From: Streptomyces ipomoeae 91-03
GTDB taxonomy: Bacteria > Actinomycetota > Actinomycetes > Streptomycetales > Streptomycetaceae
Assembly: GCF_000317595.1 (NCBI RefSeq)
Contig: NZ_AEJC01000058.1
Span: 1 to 53,560 of the forward strand
DNA length: 53,560 bases
Reading direction: 5' to 3'
Shown here: positions 43,982 to 52,593 of the stretch, in pieces
Layout: each line of letters starts with the position of its first letter
Numbering within the stretch: position 1 is the stretch's first letter
Notes under the pieces: generated by a model
Seen by the model: only the letters and a program-made list of their open reading frames with translations
What the model was told of the DNA's origin: nothing
Databases searched by the model: none
Program-made: the position numbers and the translations under genes

Positions 43982-44067
43982 CGCCCACTTCCACTGGCCA
44001 GCATAGTGACCGGGCTCTGGTTTCGCTCTGGCCGACGGCAGGCGGGCCGGTCCTGTGCTGGGGCCGC

Positions 44068-44230
44068 TCACAAGCACTTGATAGGAGGTCGAGGGCCTCG
44101 CTTCGGGATGCCGTCGCCGGATCGCACATCTTCGGCCGTCTCCAGGTCGAAGCCGCCCGCGAAGAGCGACAGCCGCCTCCACAGGAGCTGCTGCGCGGGG
44201 GGAGTGGACGGCCCACGAACTGCTCGACCG
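44068..44230 (-). pseudogene. LuxR/NACHT-type ATPase regulator fragment
   Basis: The minus strand reads QQLLWRRLSLFAGGFDLETA then EDVRSGDGIPKRG. This is the segment after the P-loop domain of large LuxR/COG3903 ATPase regulators (consensus LLWxRLSVFAGGFxLExAExVC). About 40 residues remain, directly joined to an MFS fragment. A pure remnant. Confidence 0.6.
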
Positions 44231-45172
44231 TCAGGGTGCGCAGCCGGTTCGCGGCCGGCTCGATGGCCATGCGCACCCACAGGCCCGGACCGACGAGGAC
44301 GACGCTGAGGAGGAACGGGATCCGCCAGCCCAGTCGAGGAATGCGGGGTTGGTTTCGCCGAGTGCCATGTTGACGGCGAGGTAGGTGCCGCTGGCCAGGG
44401 CGAACGCGATGGCCGCGCCGAGTGGGCAGGCGACGAAGGCGACGGCGAAGGTCGCGAACGAGGCGACCGTTGCCGCGGCGCTGCCGAGCGCCGGGAAGAC
44501 GGACGGTTCGCCGAGGCGGGCCGGGTGGGGTACCTGTCGGCCGAGCGAGTCACGGGCCTCCTCGGGGAGCCCCGCCATCAGGGGTGTGTCGAAGAGGCCC
44601 GGCGCGATGGCGACCACCCGGATGCGGTGCCGGGCCAGTTCGCGGGCGGCGGGGAGGGGCAGCCCGGCGACGCCGGCCTTCGAAGCGGCGTAGGCGGCCT
44701 GGCCGACCTGTCCGTCGTACGCGGCGACCGAGGCCGTGGTGATGAGCACCCCGCGTTCGCCGTCGACGCTCTCGGTTTCGGAGATGCGGTGGGCGGCGAG
44801 CCGGAAGACGTTGAAGGTGCCGGTCGGATCGATGTGGACCACGCGGGCGAAGTCGTCCAGGGCGAGCGGTCCGCCACGCGACAGCATGCGCCCGGGTGTC
44901 GCTACGCCCGCGCAGTTCACGGCCGTACGGAGCGGGGCGGGCTCGGCGGCGTCCACGGCGACCTGTACGTCGTCGGGATCGGTCACGTCGCAGGGGACGA
45001 AGCGCACGGTGGGCCCGATGGCGGCGAGTTCGGCCGCGACAGTCTCGCCGGGGGACGAGGGGAGATCGGCGATCACCACATGGGCCCCGGCGTGCAGCAG
45101 TTCGGTGGCGGTCGCGCGGCCGAGACCGCTGGCGCCGCCGGTGACGAGGGCGGCGGTTCCGGTGAGGTTCAC
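44231..45172 (-). pseudogene. SDR (3-hydroxyacyl-CoA dehydrogenase-like) fused in frame to an MFS fragment
   Basis: The first 225 residues are a short-chain dehydrogenase of the HSD17B10/3-hydroxyacyl-CoA type: TGGASGLGRATATEL for cofactor, NCAGV, catalytic YAASKAG and PGLFDTPL. At LGEPSVFPAL it departs from the family, about 30 residues before the normal end. In the same frame it continues as an MFS-type membrane segment (ATVASFATFAVAFVACPLGA, ALGETNPAFLDWAGG). The GTG start overlaps the stop of the acyl-CoA dehydrogenase remnant. The SDR lacks its last strand and the transporter lacks nearly everything. Confidence 0.75.
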
Positions 45173-46309
45173 GGTCGGTTCCCTTCGGGGGCGAGGACGC
45201 GGGCGGCCGGGCCGCGGCGGCCTCGGGCGAGTTCCCGGCTGATGACCAGGCGCTGGATCTGGTTGGTGCCCTCGAAGATCTGCATCACCTTCGCCTCCCG
45301 CATGTACCGCTCCACGGGGAAGTCCCGGGTGTAGCCCGCCCCGCCGAACACCTGGACGGCGTCGGTGGTCACCCGCATCGCGGCCTCGGTGGCGACCAGC
45401 CTGGCGATACTGGCCTGGCGGCCGTACGGCAGATCGGCGTCCTTGCGACGCGCCGCCGCCGGCAGCGTCGCGCGGGCCGACTCGACGGCCGCTTCCATGC
45501 CGGCGAGCAGGAACGCCAGCCCCTGGTGGTCGATGATCGGCCGCCCGAACGACTCCCGCTCCCTCGCATAGGTCACGGCGTCGTCCAACGCCCCTTGGGC
45601 CGGCCCGACGGCGACGGCCGCGATGCCCAGCCGGCCCGCGTCGAGCCCGGCGAGCGCCATGGACAGGCCCTGGCCCTCCGCGCCGATCCTCCGCTCGGCG
45701 GAGATCCGTACGCCGTTGAAGCGCATGGTCGCGGTGGCCTGCGCCGTCAGGCCCATCTTGCGTTCCGGGGGGTGCCCCTATGACTTTGGTCAAGGGGTGA
45801 TCGGGGTTGGTGGTTGGTAGAAGGTGCCGTCGCGGAGCATCGCGAAGAGCACGTCTGCTCGCCGTCGCGCTCGGCGCGGGTGTGCATCGCGGCCGGGTCG
45901 GAGCCGGCGTGGGACTCCGACAGGCAGTACGCGCCCAGCAGTTCCCCGCCGAGCATGTCCGGCAGCCATTGCTTCCGCTGGTCGTCCGTGCCGTGGGTCG
46001 CCGGCGCGAAACAGGACAGCGCGTGCACGCTCACGCCGATGCCGACACTCGCCCAGCGCGCCGAGATCTCCTCGAGAACCTGGAGGTAGACCTCGTACGG
46101 CAGTCCGGCGCCGCCCCACTCCTCGGGAAAGGGCAGGCCGAGCAGCCCGGCGCGGCCCATGGTGGGGAACACATCGCGCGGGAACCGCTCGGCGGCCTCG
46201 TCCTCGGCGGCGCGCGGAGTCGGCGCTCCGTCGGCGACTCGCGCGTCAACTGCAGCAGCTCCGCCGCTCCTCGGTCGGCAGCAGTCGGGACACGGGTACG
46301 CGGGGCATG
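45169..46309 (-). pseudogene. Acyl-CoA dehydrogenase, frameshifted and carrying an IS110 scar
   Basis: The reading begins at ATG 46309 (MPRVPVSRLLPTEER), which is frameshifted within 20 codons. It continues as DEAAERFPRDVFPTMGRAGL to SESHAGSDPAAMHTRAERDG. An IS110-type 3' end then replaces about 50 codons. The gene resumes at KMGLTAQATATMRFNGVRIS and ends with GGAGYTRDFPVERYMREAK and FEGTNQIQRL. The catalytic and FAD regions are split, so no active enzyme can form. It lies between the acyl-CoA synthetase and SDR genes, the usual fatty or branched acyl-CoA degradation order. Confidence 0.82.
45764..45867 (-). mobile_element. IS110-family 3' end scar
   Basis: The minus strand reads RRRADVLFAMLRDGTFYQPP and ends PTPITP-stop, resembling the C-terminus of IS110-family transposases. 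About 25 bases of flanking end sequence (CCCCT...AGGGG arms) follow. It occupies the break in the acyl-CoA dehydrogenase gene, so an insertion followed by deletion of the element and of part of the gene is likely. Family assignment is from memory of typical C-termini. Confidence 0.55.
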
Positions 46310-46370
46310 GGATGAACCTCCACACAGCGATCGAGCGAGGGGTGTGCCGTCGACGCCGGTTCAGGGCTGT

Positions 46371-48065
46371 TCAGGGCTGCCGGATCTCCAGAGCGCGTTG
46401 TTCGCGCAGCAGGAAGCGCTGGATCTTGCCGCTGGGCGTCTTGGGCAGCCGGTCGGTGAAGTGCACGGTCCGGGGATAGGCGTGCGCGGCGAACTTGCGC
46501 TTGACCAGGCGTTGCAGCTCCTCGGCGAGGGCGGCGTCGCCCACCGCCCCGTCGCGCAGCACGACGTACGCCTCCAGCACCTCGCCGCGCAGCGCGTCCG
46601 GCACCCCGACGACGGCTGCCTCGACGACGCTCTCGTGCCGCACCAGCACGCTCTCCACGTCGAACGGGCCGATGCGGTACCCGGCCATGATGATCACGTC
46701 GTCGTCGCGGGCGGAGAAGAAGAAGTTGCCGTCGGCGTCCCGGGCGCCCGCGTCGCCGGTGAGGTACCAGCGGCCGTCGGCGCTGAAGCGCTCGGCGGTT
46801 TTCTCCGGCGCGTCCACGTACCCGGAGAACCACAGCAGGGGACTGCCGGTGACGTCGATGGCGACGCGGCCGAGAGTGCCCGGCGGCGCGGGCTCGTCCC
46901 GGTCGTCGTACAGCACCTCGGCCGACCAGCCGGGCAGCGGCCTGCCCATCGAGCCGGGCGGAACCGGGGCCCGTACGGCATCGGCCCAGCCGCCCACGAT
47001 CACCATGCCGTGCTCGGTCTGCCCGTAGTGGTCGCGTACCGCCACGCCGAGGGCCTGCTCGGACCAGGAGACGACATCCGGCGTGAGCGGTTCACCGGCC
47101 GAGGAGGCCCGCCGCAGCCGTACGCCGTCCGGAACAGGGGCGGGCGCGGCCTTGAGACTGCGGTAGACGGTGGGCGCGGCGGCGAAGTTCGTGACGCCGT
47201 AGGCGCGCAGCACCTGCCAGGTGAGAGCCGGGCTGAAACCGGCGTGCAGCAGCAGACTGCGGGTGCCGGCGGCCAGCGGGCCGAGGATGGCGTAGTACAG
47301 GCCGTACGCCCACCCGGGATCGGCGGCGTTCCAGAACACGTCGTCGGGGCGTACGTCGAGGCCGAACTCCAGGTACGCCTGGAAGGACGCCAGGGCCTTG
47401 ACCGGCACGGGGACGCCCTTCGGCGCGCCCGTCGTGCCCGAGGTGAACAGCTGGACCAGCGGACCGTCGCCGCCGACGGTGACGGGTCGGCCCTGCGGCT
47501 CGTCGCCGGTGTAACGGGAGAGCAGCCCGGCGAAGGAGAGGTCGCTCTCGTCCGTCGTGTCACCGGCGACCACGGTCAGCCAGGGCGGATCAGCCGGCAT
47601 GTCCTCGCCGGGCGCGAGCTTGGCGCGCTGATCAGCGTCGACCACGACGACCTTCGCACGGCCGGCGCCGAGCCGGAGCGCGATCGCGGGCGGGGCGAAC
47701 GCCGTGAACAGCGGCAGGTGCACCGCGCCCCGCCGCCAGATGCCCAGCAGCGCCACGACCAGGTCGGCGGACTTGCCCATCAGCGTGGCGACCGCGTCCC
47801 CGGGCTCGACACCCAGATCGGCCAGCGCGACGGCGAAACGGGCCGACTCCTGGCGCAGCCGTCCGTAGGTGAGGTCTTCGGCGGACAGGTCCGCGTCCAC
47901 GACCGTGAAGGCCACCGCGTCCTCGGGGTGGCGGTCGCACAGCAATTCCGCGGCGCAGGCGTCCGGAGTATCGAAGAGGGCGAGCAATTCCCGTATCCGG
48001 TGCTCCGGCGCCGCCGGGTCGGGGGAGTTCTCCCGCAGATCGGTGGAATGACCGTGGGCAGTCAC
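46371..48065 (-). CDS. Acyl-CoA synthetase (AMP-forming)
   Basis: The 564-residue adenylate-forming enzyme has the P-loop TSGTTGAPKG (208-217), YGQTEHG, WYLTGDAG with the ATP-ribose Asp, and the C-terminal catalytic lysine in KTPSGKIQR. It activates a carboxylic acid to its CoA ester; the medium-chain/AcsM-like and benzoate-CoA ligase branches fit best. GTG start with AGAAAGGAAG upstream. It heads an operon whose dehydrogenase and SDR are broken. It is divergent from a GAF-LuxR gene, the likely regulator. Confidence 0.93.
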   Translation of the reverse strand: MTAHGHSTDLRENSPDPAAPEHRIRELLALFDTPDACAAELLCDRHPEDAVAFTVVDADLSAEDLTYGRLRQESARFAVALADLGVEPGDAVATLMGKSADLVVALLGIWRRGAVHLPLFTAFAPPAIALRLGAGRAKVVVVDADQRAKLAPGEDMPADPPWLTVVAGDTTDESDLSFAGLLSRYTGDEPQGRPVTVGGDGPLVQLFTSGTTGAPKGVPVPVKALASFQAYLEFGLDVRPDDVFWNAADPGWAYGLYYAILGPLAAGTRSLLLHAGFSPALTWQVLRAYGVTNFAAAPTVYRSLKAAPAPVPDGVRLRRASSAGEPLTPDVVSWSEQALGVAVRDHYGQTEHGMVIVGGWADAVRAPVPPGSMGRPLPGWSAEVLYDDRDEPAPPGTLGRVAIDVTGSPLLWFSGYVDAPEKTAERFSADGRWYLTGDAGARDADGNFFFSARDDDVIIMAGYRIGPFDVESVLVRHESVVEAAVVGVPDALRGEVLEAYVVLRDGAVGDAALAEELQRLVKRKFAAHAYPRTVHFTDRLPKTPSGKIQRFLLREQRALEIRQP

Positions 48066-48121
48066 GACAATCCACTTCCTTTCTCATGAACAGGGACTTT
48101 TGCGGCGGTGTTACCGCGTCT

Positions 48122-48154
48122 TATGCTGCGCGTCGCAGTCATATGCTGCGTGTC
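48122..48154. promoter_or_regulatory. Direct repeats with 20-bp period in divergent promoter
   Basis: TATGCTGCGCGTC (48122-48134) and TATGCTGCGTGTC (48142-48154) are direct repeats differing in one base and spaced exactly 20 bp. They lie between the acyl-CoA synthetase and LuxR-type genes. Two helical turns apart, they suit side-by-side binding of a dimeric activator such as the adjacent LuxR protein. Confidence 0.55.
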
Positions 48155-48193
48155 ACGCACGGCGCCGACTACCCCCGGAAAGGGGCAGGGGCA

Positions 48194-49051
48194 ATGCACT
48201 CCAGCACGGACACCGCTCTGCGGCCCGATGACGGGGACGCCTTCCGGCAGGCCCTCCGATCGCTCCACCAGCGTTCGCGCATCCCGGTCGTCTTCGGCGG
48301 CCAGGTGCGCGGCAACGTGCTGAACCTGTCGCAGTTCATCGGTGCCCGGACGGCCGGGCTGCGCGGTCTCGATGTCCGTGCCGAGACCGGCCTCGGTGGC
48401 CGGGTCCTGGCCAGTGCGCGGCCGGCCGCCGTGGCCGACTACGGGGCGGACCGGTCGATCACGCACGACTACGACGGTCCGGTGCTGGCGGAGGGCATCC
48501 GTTCCGTCGTCGCCGTTCCCGTCGTCGTGGCCGGCGCGGTGCGCGGTGTGCTGTACGGCGCCACCCGGGGCGCCACGCCTCTCGGGGACCGGGCGGCGGA
48601 CGTGGTCGTGGAGGCCTCGCGGCGGCTGGCCGGTGAGGTCGGTGTACGGGACGAGGTCGACCGGCGCCTGCGGCTCCTGCAGGTCGCGCGGAGTGAGCCT
48701 GTCGGGGACCGGTTCAGGGTCGAGGAGGTCCGTGAACTCCACGCGGAGCTGCGGCTGATCGCTCAGGCGGTCCAGGACGACGAACTTCGCGCGCGGCTGG
48801 GCGCGGCGTCCCGCCGCCTGGCCGCTCTCGGCGCGGCACCGGAGCCCGAGCCGGTCTCGCCGCTGTCTCCGAGGGAACTCGACGTGCTCGCCCAGATCGC
48901 CCTGGGCTGCACCAACGCCGAAGCAGGCGACCGCCTCGGTCTCCGGGCCGAGACCGTCAAGGCGTATCTGCGCAGCGCGATGCGCAAGCTCGACGTCGGC
49001 ACGCGCTTCGCGGCAGTGGTCACCGCGCGACGCCGGGGCCTGCTGCCGTAG
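48194..49051 (+). CDS. GAF-domain LuxR-type regulator
   Basis: The 285-residue protein has a GAF-like domain (about 30-160, with ETGLGGRVLASARPAAVADY). A helical linker leads to a C-terminal LuxR HTH (LSPRELDVLAQIALGCTNAE, AETVKAYLRSAMRKL). ATG 48194 follows a GGGG-rich ribosome site; a longer frame exists. Regulators of this type sit divergently to acyl-CoA synthetase/dehydrogenase operons in Streptomyces and likely sense an acyl-CoA or acid. The 20-bp direct repeats in the shared promoter may be its site. Confidence 0.9.
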   Translation: MHSSTDTALRPDDGDAFRQALRSLHQRSRIPVVFGGQVRGNVLNLSQFIGARTAGLRGLDVRAETGLGGRVLASARPAAVADYGADRSITHDYDGPVLAEGIRSVVAVPVVVAGAVRGVLYGATRGATPLGDRAADVVVEASRRLAGEVGVRDEVDRRLRLLQVARSEPVGDRFRVEEVRELHAELRLIAQAVQDDELRARLGAASRRLAALGAAPEPEPVSPLSPRELDVLAQIALGCTNAEAGDRLGLRAETVKAYLRSAMRKLDVGTRFAAVVTARRRGLLP

Positions 49052-49141
49052 CGACCTCGACGGCGGGACGGATGCCCCGGGGAACCGCATGGCCCCACCG
49101 CGCTCACGGCATCTCGGGCGGGCGAATCCCCAGGGACTGAG

Positions 49142-49240
49142 CAGGCTCGCAGCGGAACGGACATGTGCCCGGCCCGCCGGGCGTTCCGGCACGACGTCGC
49201 ACCGCCCTCCCACGTCGTCCTCCCGGTCGTCCGACCGTGA
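49142..49240 (+). pseudogene. Second CocE/NonD C-terminal tail
   Basis: The frame reads GTDMCPARRAFRHDVAPPSH then VVLPVVRP and stop. This aligns with the end of the remnant at 29985-30206 (GTDFRPARQEIAHDAARPSR, IVLPVVRD). Only about 30 residues remain. The flanks do not continue the family. Confidence 0.5.
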
Positions 49241-49283
49241 ATCCTGACGGGAGGCGGGCCCAAGCCGTCGGTGTGTACGGGGA

Positions 49284-49425
49284 TCAGCCGTTGCGGGGCT
49301 TGATGTCCTCGGTGAGAGGGGGGACGACGTCGAAGAGGTCGCCGACGGCGCCGTAGTCGAAGAGGTCGAAGATCGGGGCCTCGGCGTCCTTGTTGACCGA
49401 GACGATGGTCTTCGTCTGCATGGAA
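49284..49425 (-). pseudogene. Electron-transfer flavoprotein alpha, C-terminal remnant
   Basis: The minus frame reads MQTKTIVSVNKDAEAPIFDL then FDYGAVGDLFDVVPPLTEDI. This is the FAD-binding C-terminus of EtfA (consensus SKTIVAVNKDxEAPIFxxxDYGVVGDLFxVVPxLT). The remaining 270 residues are missing. It abuts the start of an MBL-type gene in a different frame. Confidence 0.75.
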
Positions 49426-49692
49426 GAAGCCCTGTGTGGGATGCCGTACGACATGGGCGTAGATCTGGATCGGTTCCTTGCGGTCCTTGAGCCCTGCCTG
49501 AACGGCTTTGGGGTGTTTGAGATTGAGCAGTCCCGAAGGATTGGCAACCCAATCCGCGCCTACTGTCTTGATCTCAACCGATCCCGGCTGATCAATCAAA
49601 GCCTCCATGGCCGCTGAGCCGACTGGCGCACCAATACGTGCCGGCGCTGTCGTATGGGTCGTGGTTCTGAAGGTGAACGGTTTCATGGGCAA
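49426..49692 (-). pseudogene. MBL-fold hydrolase N-terminal remnant
   Basis: About 88 codons give the N-terminus of an MBL-fold hydrolase: PGSVEIKTVGADWVANPSGL, LNLKHPKAVQAG, PIQIYAHVVRHPTQGFF. The metal motif that should follow is absent: the frame crosses into EtfA sequence read in another phase. ATG at 49692. No function remains. Confidence 0.55.
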
Positions 49693-49871
49693 TCTCCTGT
49701 GCGCGTGTACGCAAGCTGGACGCGCAGAGCGACGACAGCGGCGCGAGCGGTGAGGCGCGCTCGTCTCATCATCGGGCGAGCTCTGCGCTGCGCGAGCTGA
49801 CGTGCGTCCGGCTCGCTGGGCTTGAAGGAAGTGGCCGCCGGGGTGGCCCGCCCCCCACTTCGCGACGTGGT

Positions 49872-50410
49872 TCAGACCGTCTTGATCGTGCCGCCGTCGA
49901 TGACGTAGTCGGCGCCGGTGATGTTGCCGGCCACGTCGGACAGGAGGAACGCGATCAGGGCCGCCACTTCGTCGGCTTCGGTCATGCGGCCGGTCGTGAT
50001 GTTCTGGGCCTTCACGAGCTGTTGGGCCAGTTCGGCGAGGCTCATGCCGGCCGCGGCAGCCATCTTGGCGGCCGGGCCGTCGGGATCCTCATAGACGCTG
50101 GTGCGGACCAGGCCGGGGGAGATGGTGTTCACGCGTACGCCTCGGGGCCCGAATTCCTCGGCCAGGGACTTGCCGAGCGCGGTGAGCGCCGCCTTGGCCG
50201 AGCTGTAGGGAGCCAGGGCGGCCGGGGTATCCGGGCGACGGTGGAGGAGATGTTGACGATCGTCCCGCGGCGCTCGATCAGGCTGGGCAGGGCCGCGCGA
50301 GTGGCCCGGACGGTGCTGAACAGGTTGATGTCGAACGCCCTGGTCCACTCGGTGTCCTCGATGTCGAGGAAGGAGTAGGTCGCGTCGTCGAGGCCGCCGA
50401 CGTTGTTCAC
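49872..50410 (-). pseudogene. Short-chain dehydrogenase remnant, truncated and frameshifted
   Basis: The piece starts inside the fold at [20 protein letters not shown]. It runs through [20 protein letters not shown] and [10 protein letters not shown], shifts frame, and continues as [32 protein letters not shown] and the C-terminus [11 protein letters not shown]. The N-terminal cofactor-binding third is missing. A single frameshift near 50230 splits the remainder. Both active-site Ser and Tyr-Lys are present, but in different frames. Confidence 0.75.
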
Positions 50411-50583
50411 CCTTCTGAACTACTGGTAGGAAATGCGGATCGTGGGCATGTCGCCCAGGCCGGTACCCCGTTCGGCTCGGGGCGTCGACCGTCGCGTCTG
50501 GCTGCCCAGGGTCGGCTGCCTCGTACCGAGCCGGGCGGGCGTTCGTCGAGGCTGGTCACGGGCCCCGGTGAGGTCGGGCGTTC

Positions 50584-51190
50584 TCAGGCGTCGACGGGGT
50601 GCCAGGTCGCCTGGTTGTTCTCGATGCGGACGTGGCCGAAGGGCTCGGGGAAGTGGACGCCGAAGCCGATGGTGTCGGGCTCGGCGAGTTCGAGGACGAG
50701 GCTGTGGCGCAGGCGGGTGGACCGCTGGTGGTCGTGGTCGAAGGTGTTCTCCCACAGCGGGTGGCTGATCTGGAGGGGCGTGTGGAAGGCGTCGCCGAAG
50801 GCGATGACCTTCTGTCCGCCGGCGTTGATGACGTAGGCGGCGTGTCCGGCGCTGTGGCCGGGGGTGAACCTGACGTGGACGCCGGGGAAGATCTCCTCGC
50901 CCTCGGCCACGGTGCGCACCTGCGGCTCCAGGGCCTTGATCATGTCGCCCAGGCCTTGCGCCTCGGCGACGTGGCGCTGGGCCCACTCGGGTTCGGCGAC
51001 CAGGTAGGCGGCGCCTGTGAAGGCGGGGCGGTCGCTGCCGGGGGCGGGGTGCCAGGCTCATCCGAAGTGGTCGTTGTACAGGTGGGTGAGGGCGACGGCC
51101 TCAATGTCCGCGGGGTTGTGGCCGAGCGTGGCGAGGTTGTCCAGCAGGGTGCCGCCGGTGACGACGCCGTACAGCTGATGAAGCTGGTGC
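50584..51190 (-). pseudogene. MBL-fold hydrolase remnant with TGG-to-TGA stop
   Basis: The fragment begins near 51190 (YGVVTGGTLLDNLATLG), reaches ALTHLYNDHFG and meets an in-frame TGA where the family has Trp. The same frame continues as AWHPAPGSDRP and, later, FTPGHSAGHAAYVINAGGQK and FGDAFHTPLQISHPLW. The N-terminus is replaced by a MarR gene on the opposite strand. The HxHxDH box is also damaged (HLYNDHFG). Non-functional. Confidence 0.75.
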
Positions 51191-51561
51191 ACGAGCTGGA
51201 CATGCGGAACAACGCGCGTGTCCGTGAGCGCGTGACCAAGGTCGGTTTCACCGTCGCGCAGGCGTCGGCGCTGCGAGAACTGACGGGTCCGATGACGCTG
51301 AGCGAGCTGGCCGCGCGGATGGGCCGCGAGCCGTCGAACGCGATACTCCCGCTCGACAAGCTCGAGGAACAGCGGCTTGTGGAACGGCGTCCCCACCCCA
51401 CCGACCGCCGGGCCAAACAGCTGACCCTCACCCCCGAGGGCGCCAAGCGCCGGGAAGAGCTGCTGAAATTCCTGTGCGAGGAACCCTTCTTGACGCTGAC
51501 CCAGCAGGAGCAGGACGCGCTCCAGGACCTGGTGCAGCGAGCCATCTCCCGTGAGCCGTGA
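51178..51561 (+). CDS. MarR-family regulator, short N-terminus
   Basis: The 127-residue protein carries a complete winged helix: FTVAQASALRELTGPMTLSE, AARMGREPSNAILPLDKLEE, VERRPHPTDRRAKQLTLTPE. Family members have 15-25 more residues before LVHELDMRNNARV. The ATG at 51178 lacks a ribosome site and lies at the junction with the MBL remnant on the other strand, so the true 5' end was probably lost. The DNA-binding core is intact, but expression is doubtful. Confidence 0.6.
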   Translation: MKLVHELDMRNNARVRERVTKVGFTVAQASALRELTGPMTLSELAARMGREPSNAILPLDKLEEQRLVERRPHPTDRRAKQLTLTPEGAKRREELLKFLCEEPFLTLTQQEQDALQDLVQRAISREP

Positions 51562-51774
51562 TCGCGAGCGGCACCCTCGTCAGATCAGAGGTGTCCGTCA
51601 GCATGTGCTCAGCGCGTTGGACTTGACGGAGAAGTCACCGCCGTACGACCCACGCGAAGCCTGAAGACAAGCTGATCTGTTCGGCTCGGGGCCGCGCCCG
51701 TCCGGGGGCGGCCCCGAGGTGGAAAGAGCACCGGCGGGAGAGACGGGACGTCCGGCCGGCGCCGGCCGGAAGGC

Positions 51775-52215
51775 CGAGGTTTGTTCGGACCGCTGTCGGC
51801 GCGGTGGCCTTTGCTGAGGCCGGCGGCGTACTCCGATCGTGCACTGCCGACGGCGTCGGCCCATTGGGTGCCGGCTTGGATGCCGACGCCGAGTACTTGG
51901 CTGAGGACGGTGGGGGCATCTGGGTGGCGAGGTCCATCAGGGCGCTGTCGCGTCCGCGTCGGGAGGGCGGGCCGTAGGGGGTGAGGCGGGAGCGGAGGTG
52001 GACCGTGCCGCGCGGGCGTCCCGGGAAGAAGCCGGGCAGGAGCCAGGGCTGGTCGGCCCGGCCGAGGCCGGGAGGGCTTTCGCGGTCTTCGGCCAGGGCC
52101 AGCGGGAGCCGGTCCAGTGGTGGGGGGCGTCGACGGGGTGGGTGCCGAGAGCCAGTCGGACGCGTTGCCCGGCCTGGATGACGTGGCTGGTGGTGAGGTG
52201 CGAGATCCAGATCCC
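51775..52215 (-). pseudogene. Tyrosine recombinase/integrase C-terminal remnant
   Basis: Shifted minus-strand frames read HLTTSHVIQAGQRVRLALGT, then QPWLLPGFFPGRP, RLTPYGPPSRRGRDSALMDL, and VLSQVLGVGIQAGTQWADAV. This order resembles the C-terminal part of Streptomyces tyrosine-recombinase-like integrases (WLFPGxxPGRP...GRNxALMxLAAQLP...VLAxxLGI...AxxWA). The frames change at least twice. It is fused directly to an acetyltransferase remnant. Family placement is by pattern and moderately certain. Confidence 0.5.
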
Positions 52216-52563
52216 AGCCTTCTCGATGGAGTGGATGAGCGCCTACGGCAGCGTGGAGGCGATGTCGCGGCCCCGGGCGCCGGGGCGGACGTAGACGGAG
52301 TGCTCGACCGCGCCGGCGTAGGCGCAGCGGTCGGACATCTTCGTCGCGGCGACCCGGCCGAGCACCGTCCCGTCCGCGTCCAGGGCGACGAAGCGGTGCT
52401 CGGACAGCTTCCCGGTGTCGAACGCCTCCCACGCCGGCGCGGTCGTCTCGAAGGTGGCGTTGCCCTCGTCGATGCCTGCCTGGTAGATCGCCAGGACCTC
52501 GTCGGCGTGCGCGACGGTCATCGGGGCAATGGCCACGCTCGACCTGGTGGTCGGGCTGGGCAT
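52216..52563 (-). pseudogene. GNAT acetyltransferase (ArsN/phosphinothricin-type) remnant
   Basis: About 100 residues match the N-terminal two thirds of the phosphinothricin/ArsN-type acetyltransferases: VAIAPMTVAHADEVLAIYQA, GIDEGNATFETTAPAW, VALDADGTVLGRVA. An in-frame TAG interrupts the acetyl-CoA site after RGRDIASTLP, and ALIHSIEKAGIWI follows before the sequence becomes integrase-like. The C-terminus is lost. It lies 30 bp downstream of the ArsR gene, consistent with a former arsenic-resistance cluster. Confidence 0.72.
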
Positions 52564-52593
52564 GGCGGCTTACCCCTCTGGCCCTGGTCGTGG

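Noticed and set aside
45807..48089. 760-codon plus-strand open frame opposite acyl-CoA synthetase
   Set aside because: Antisense shadow without any family signature.
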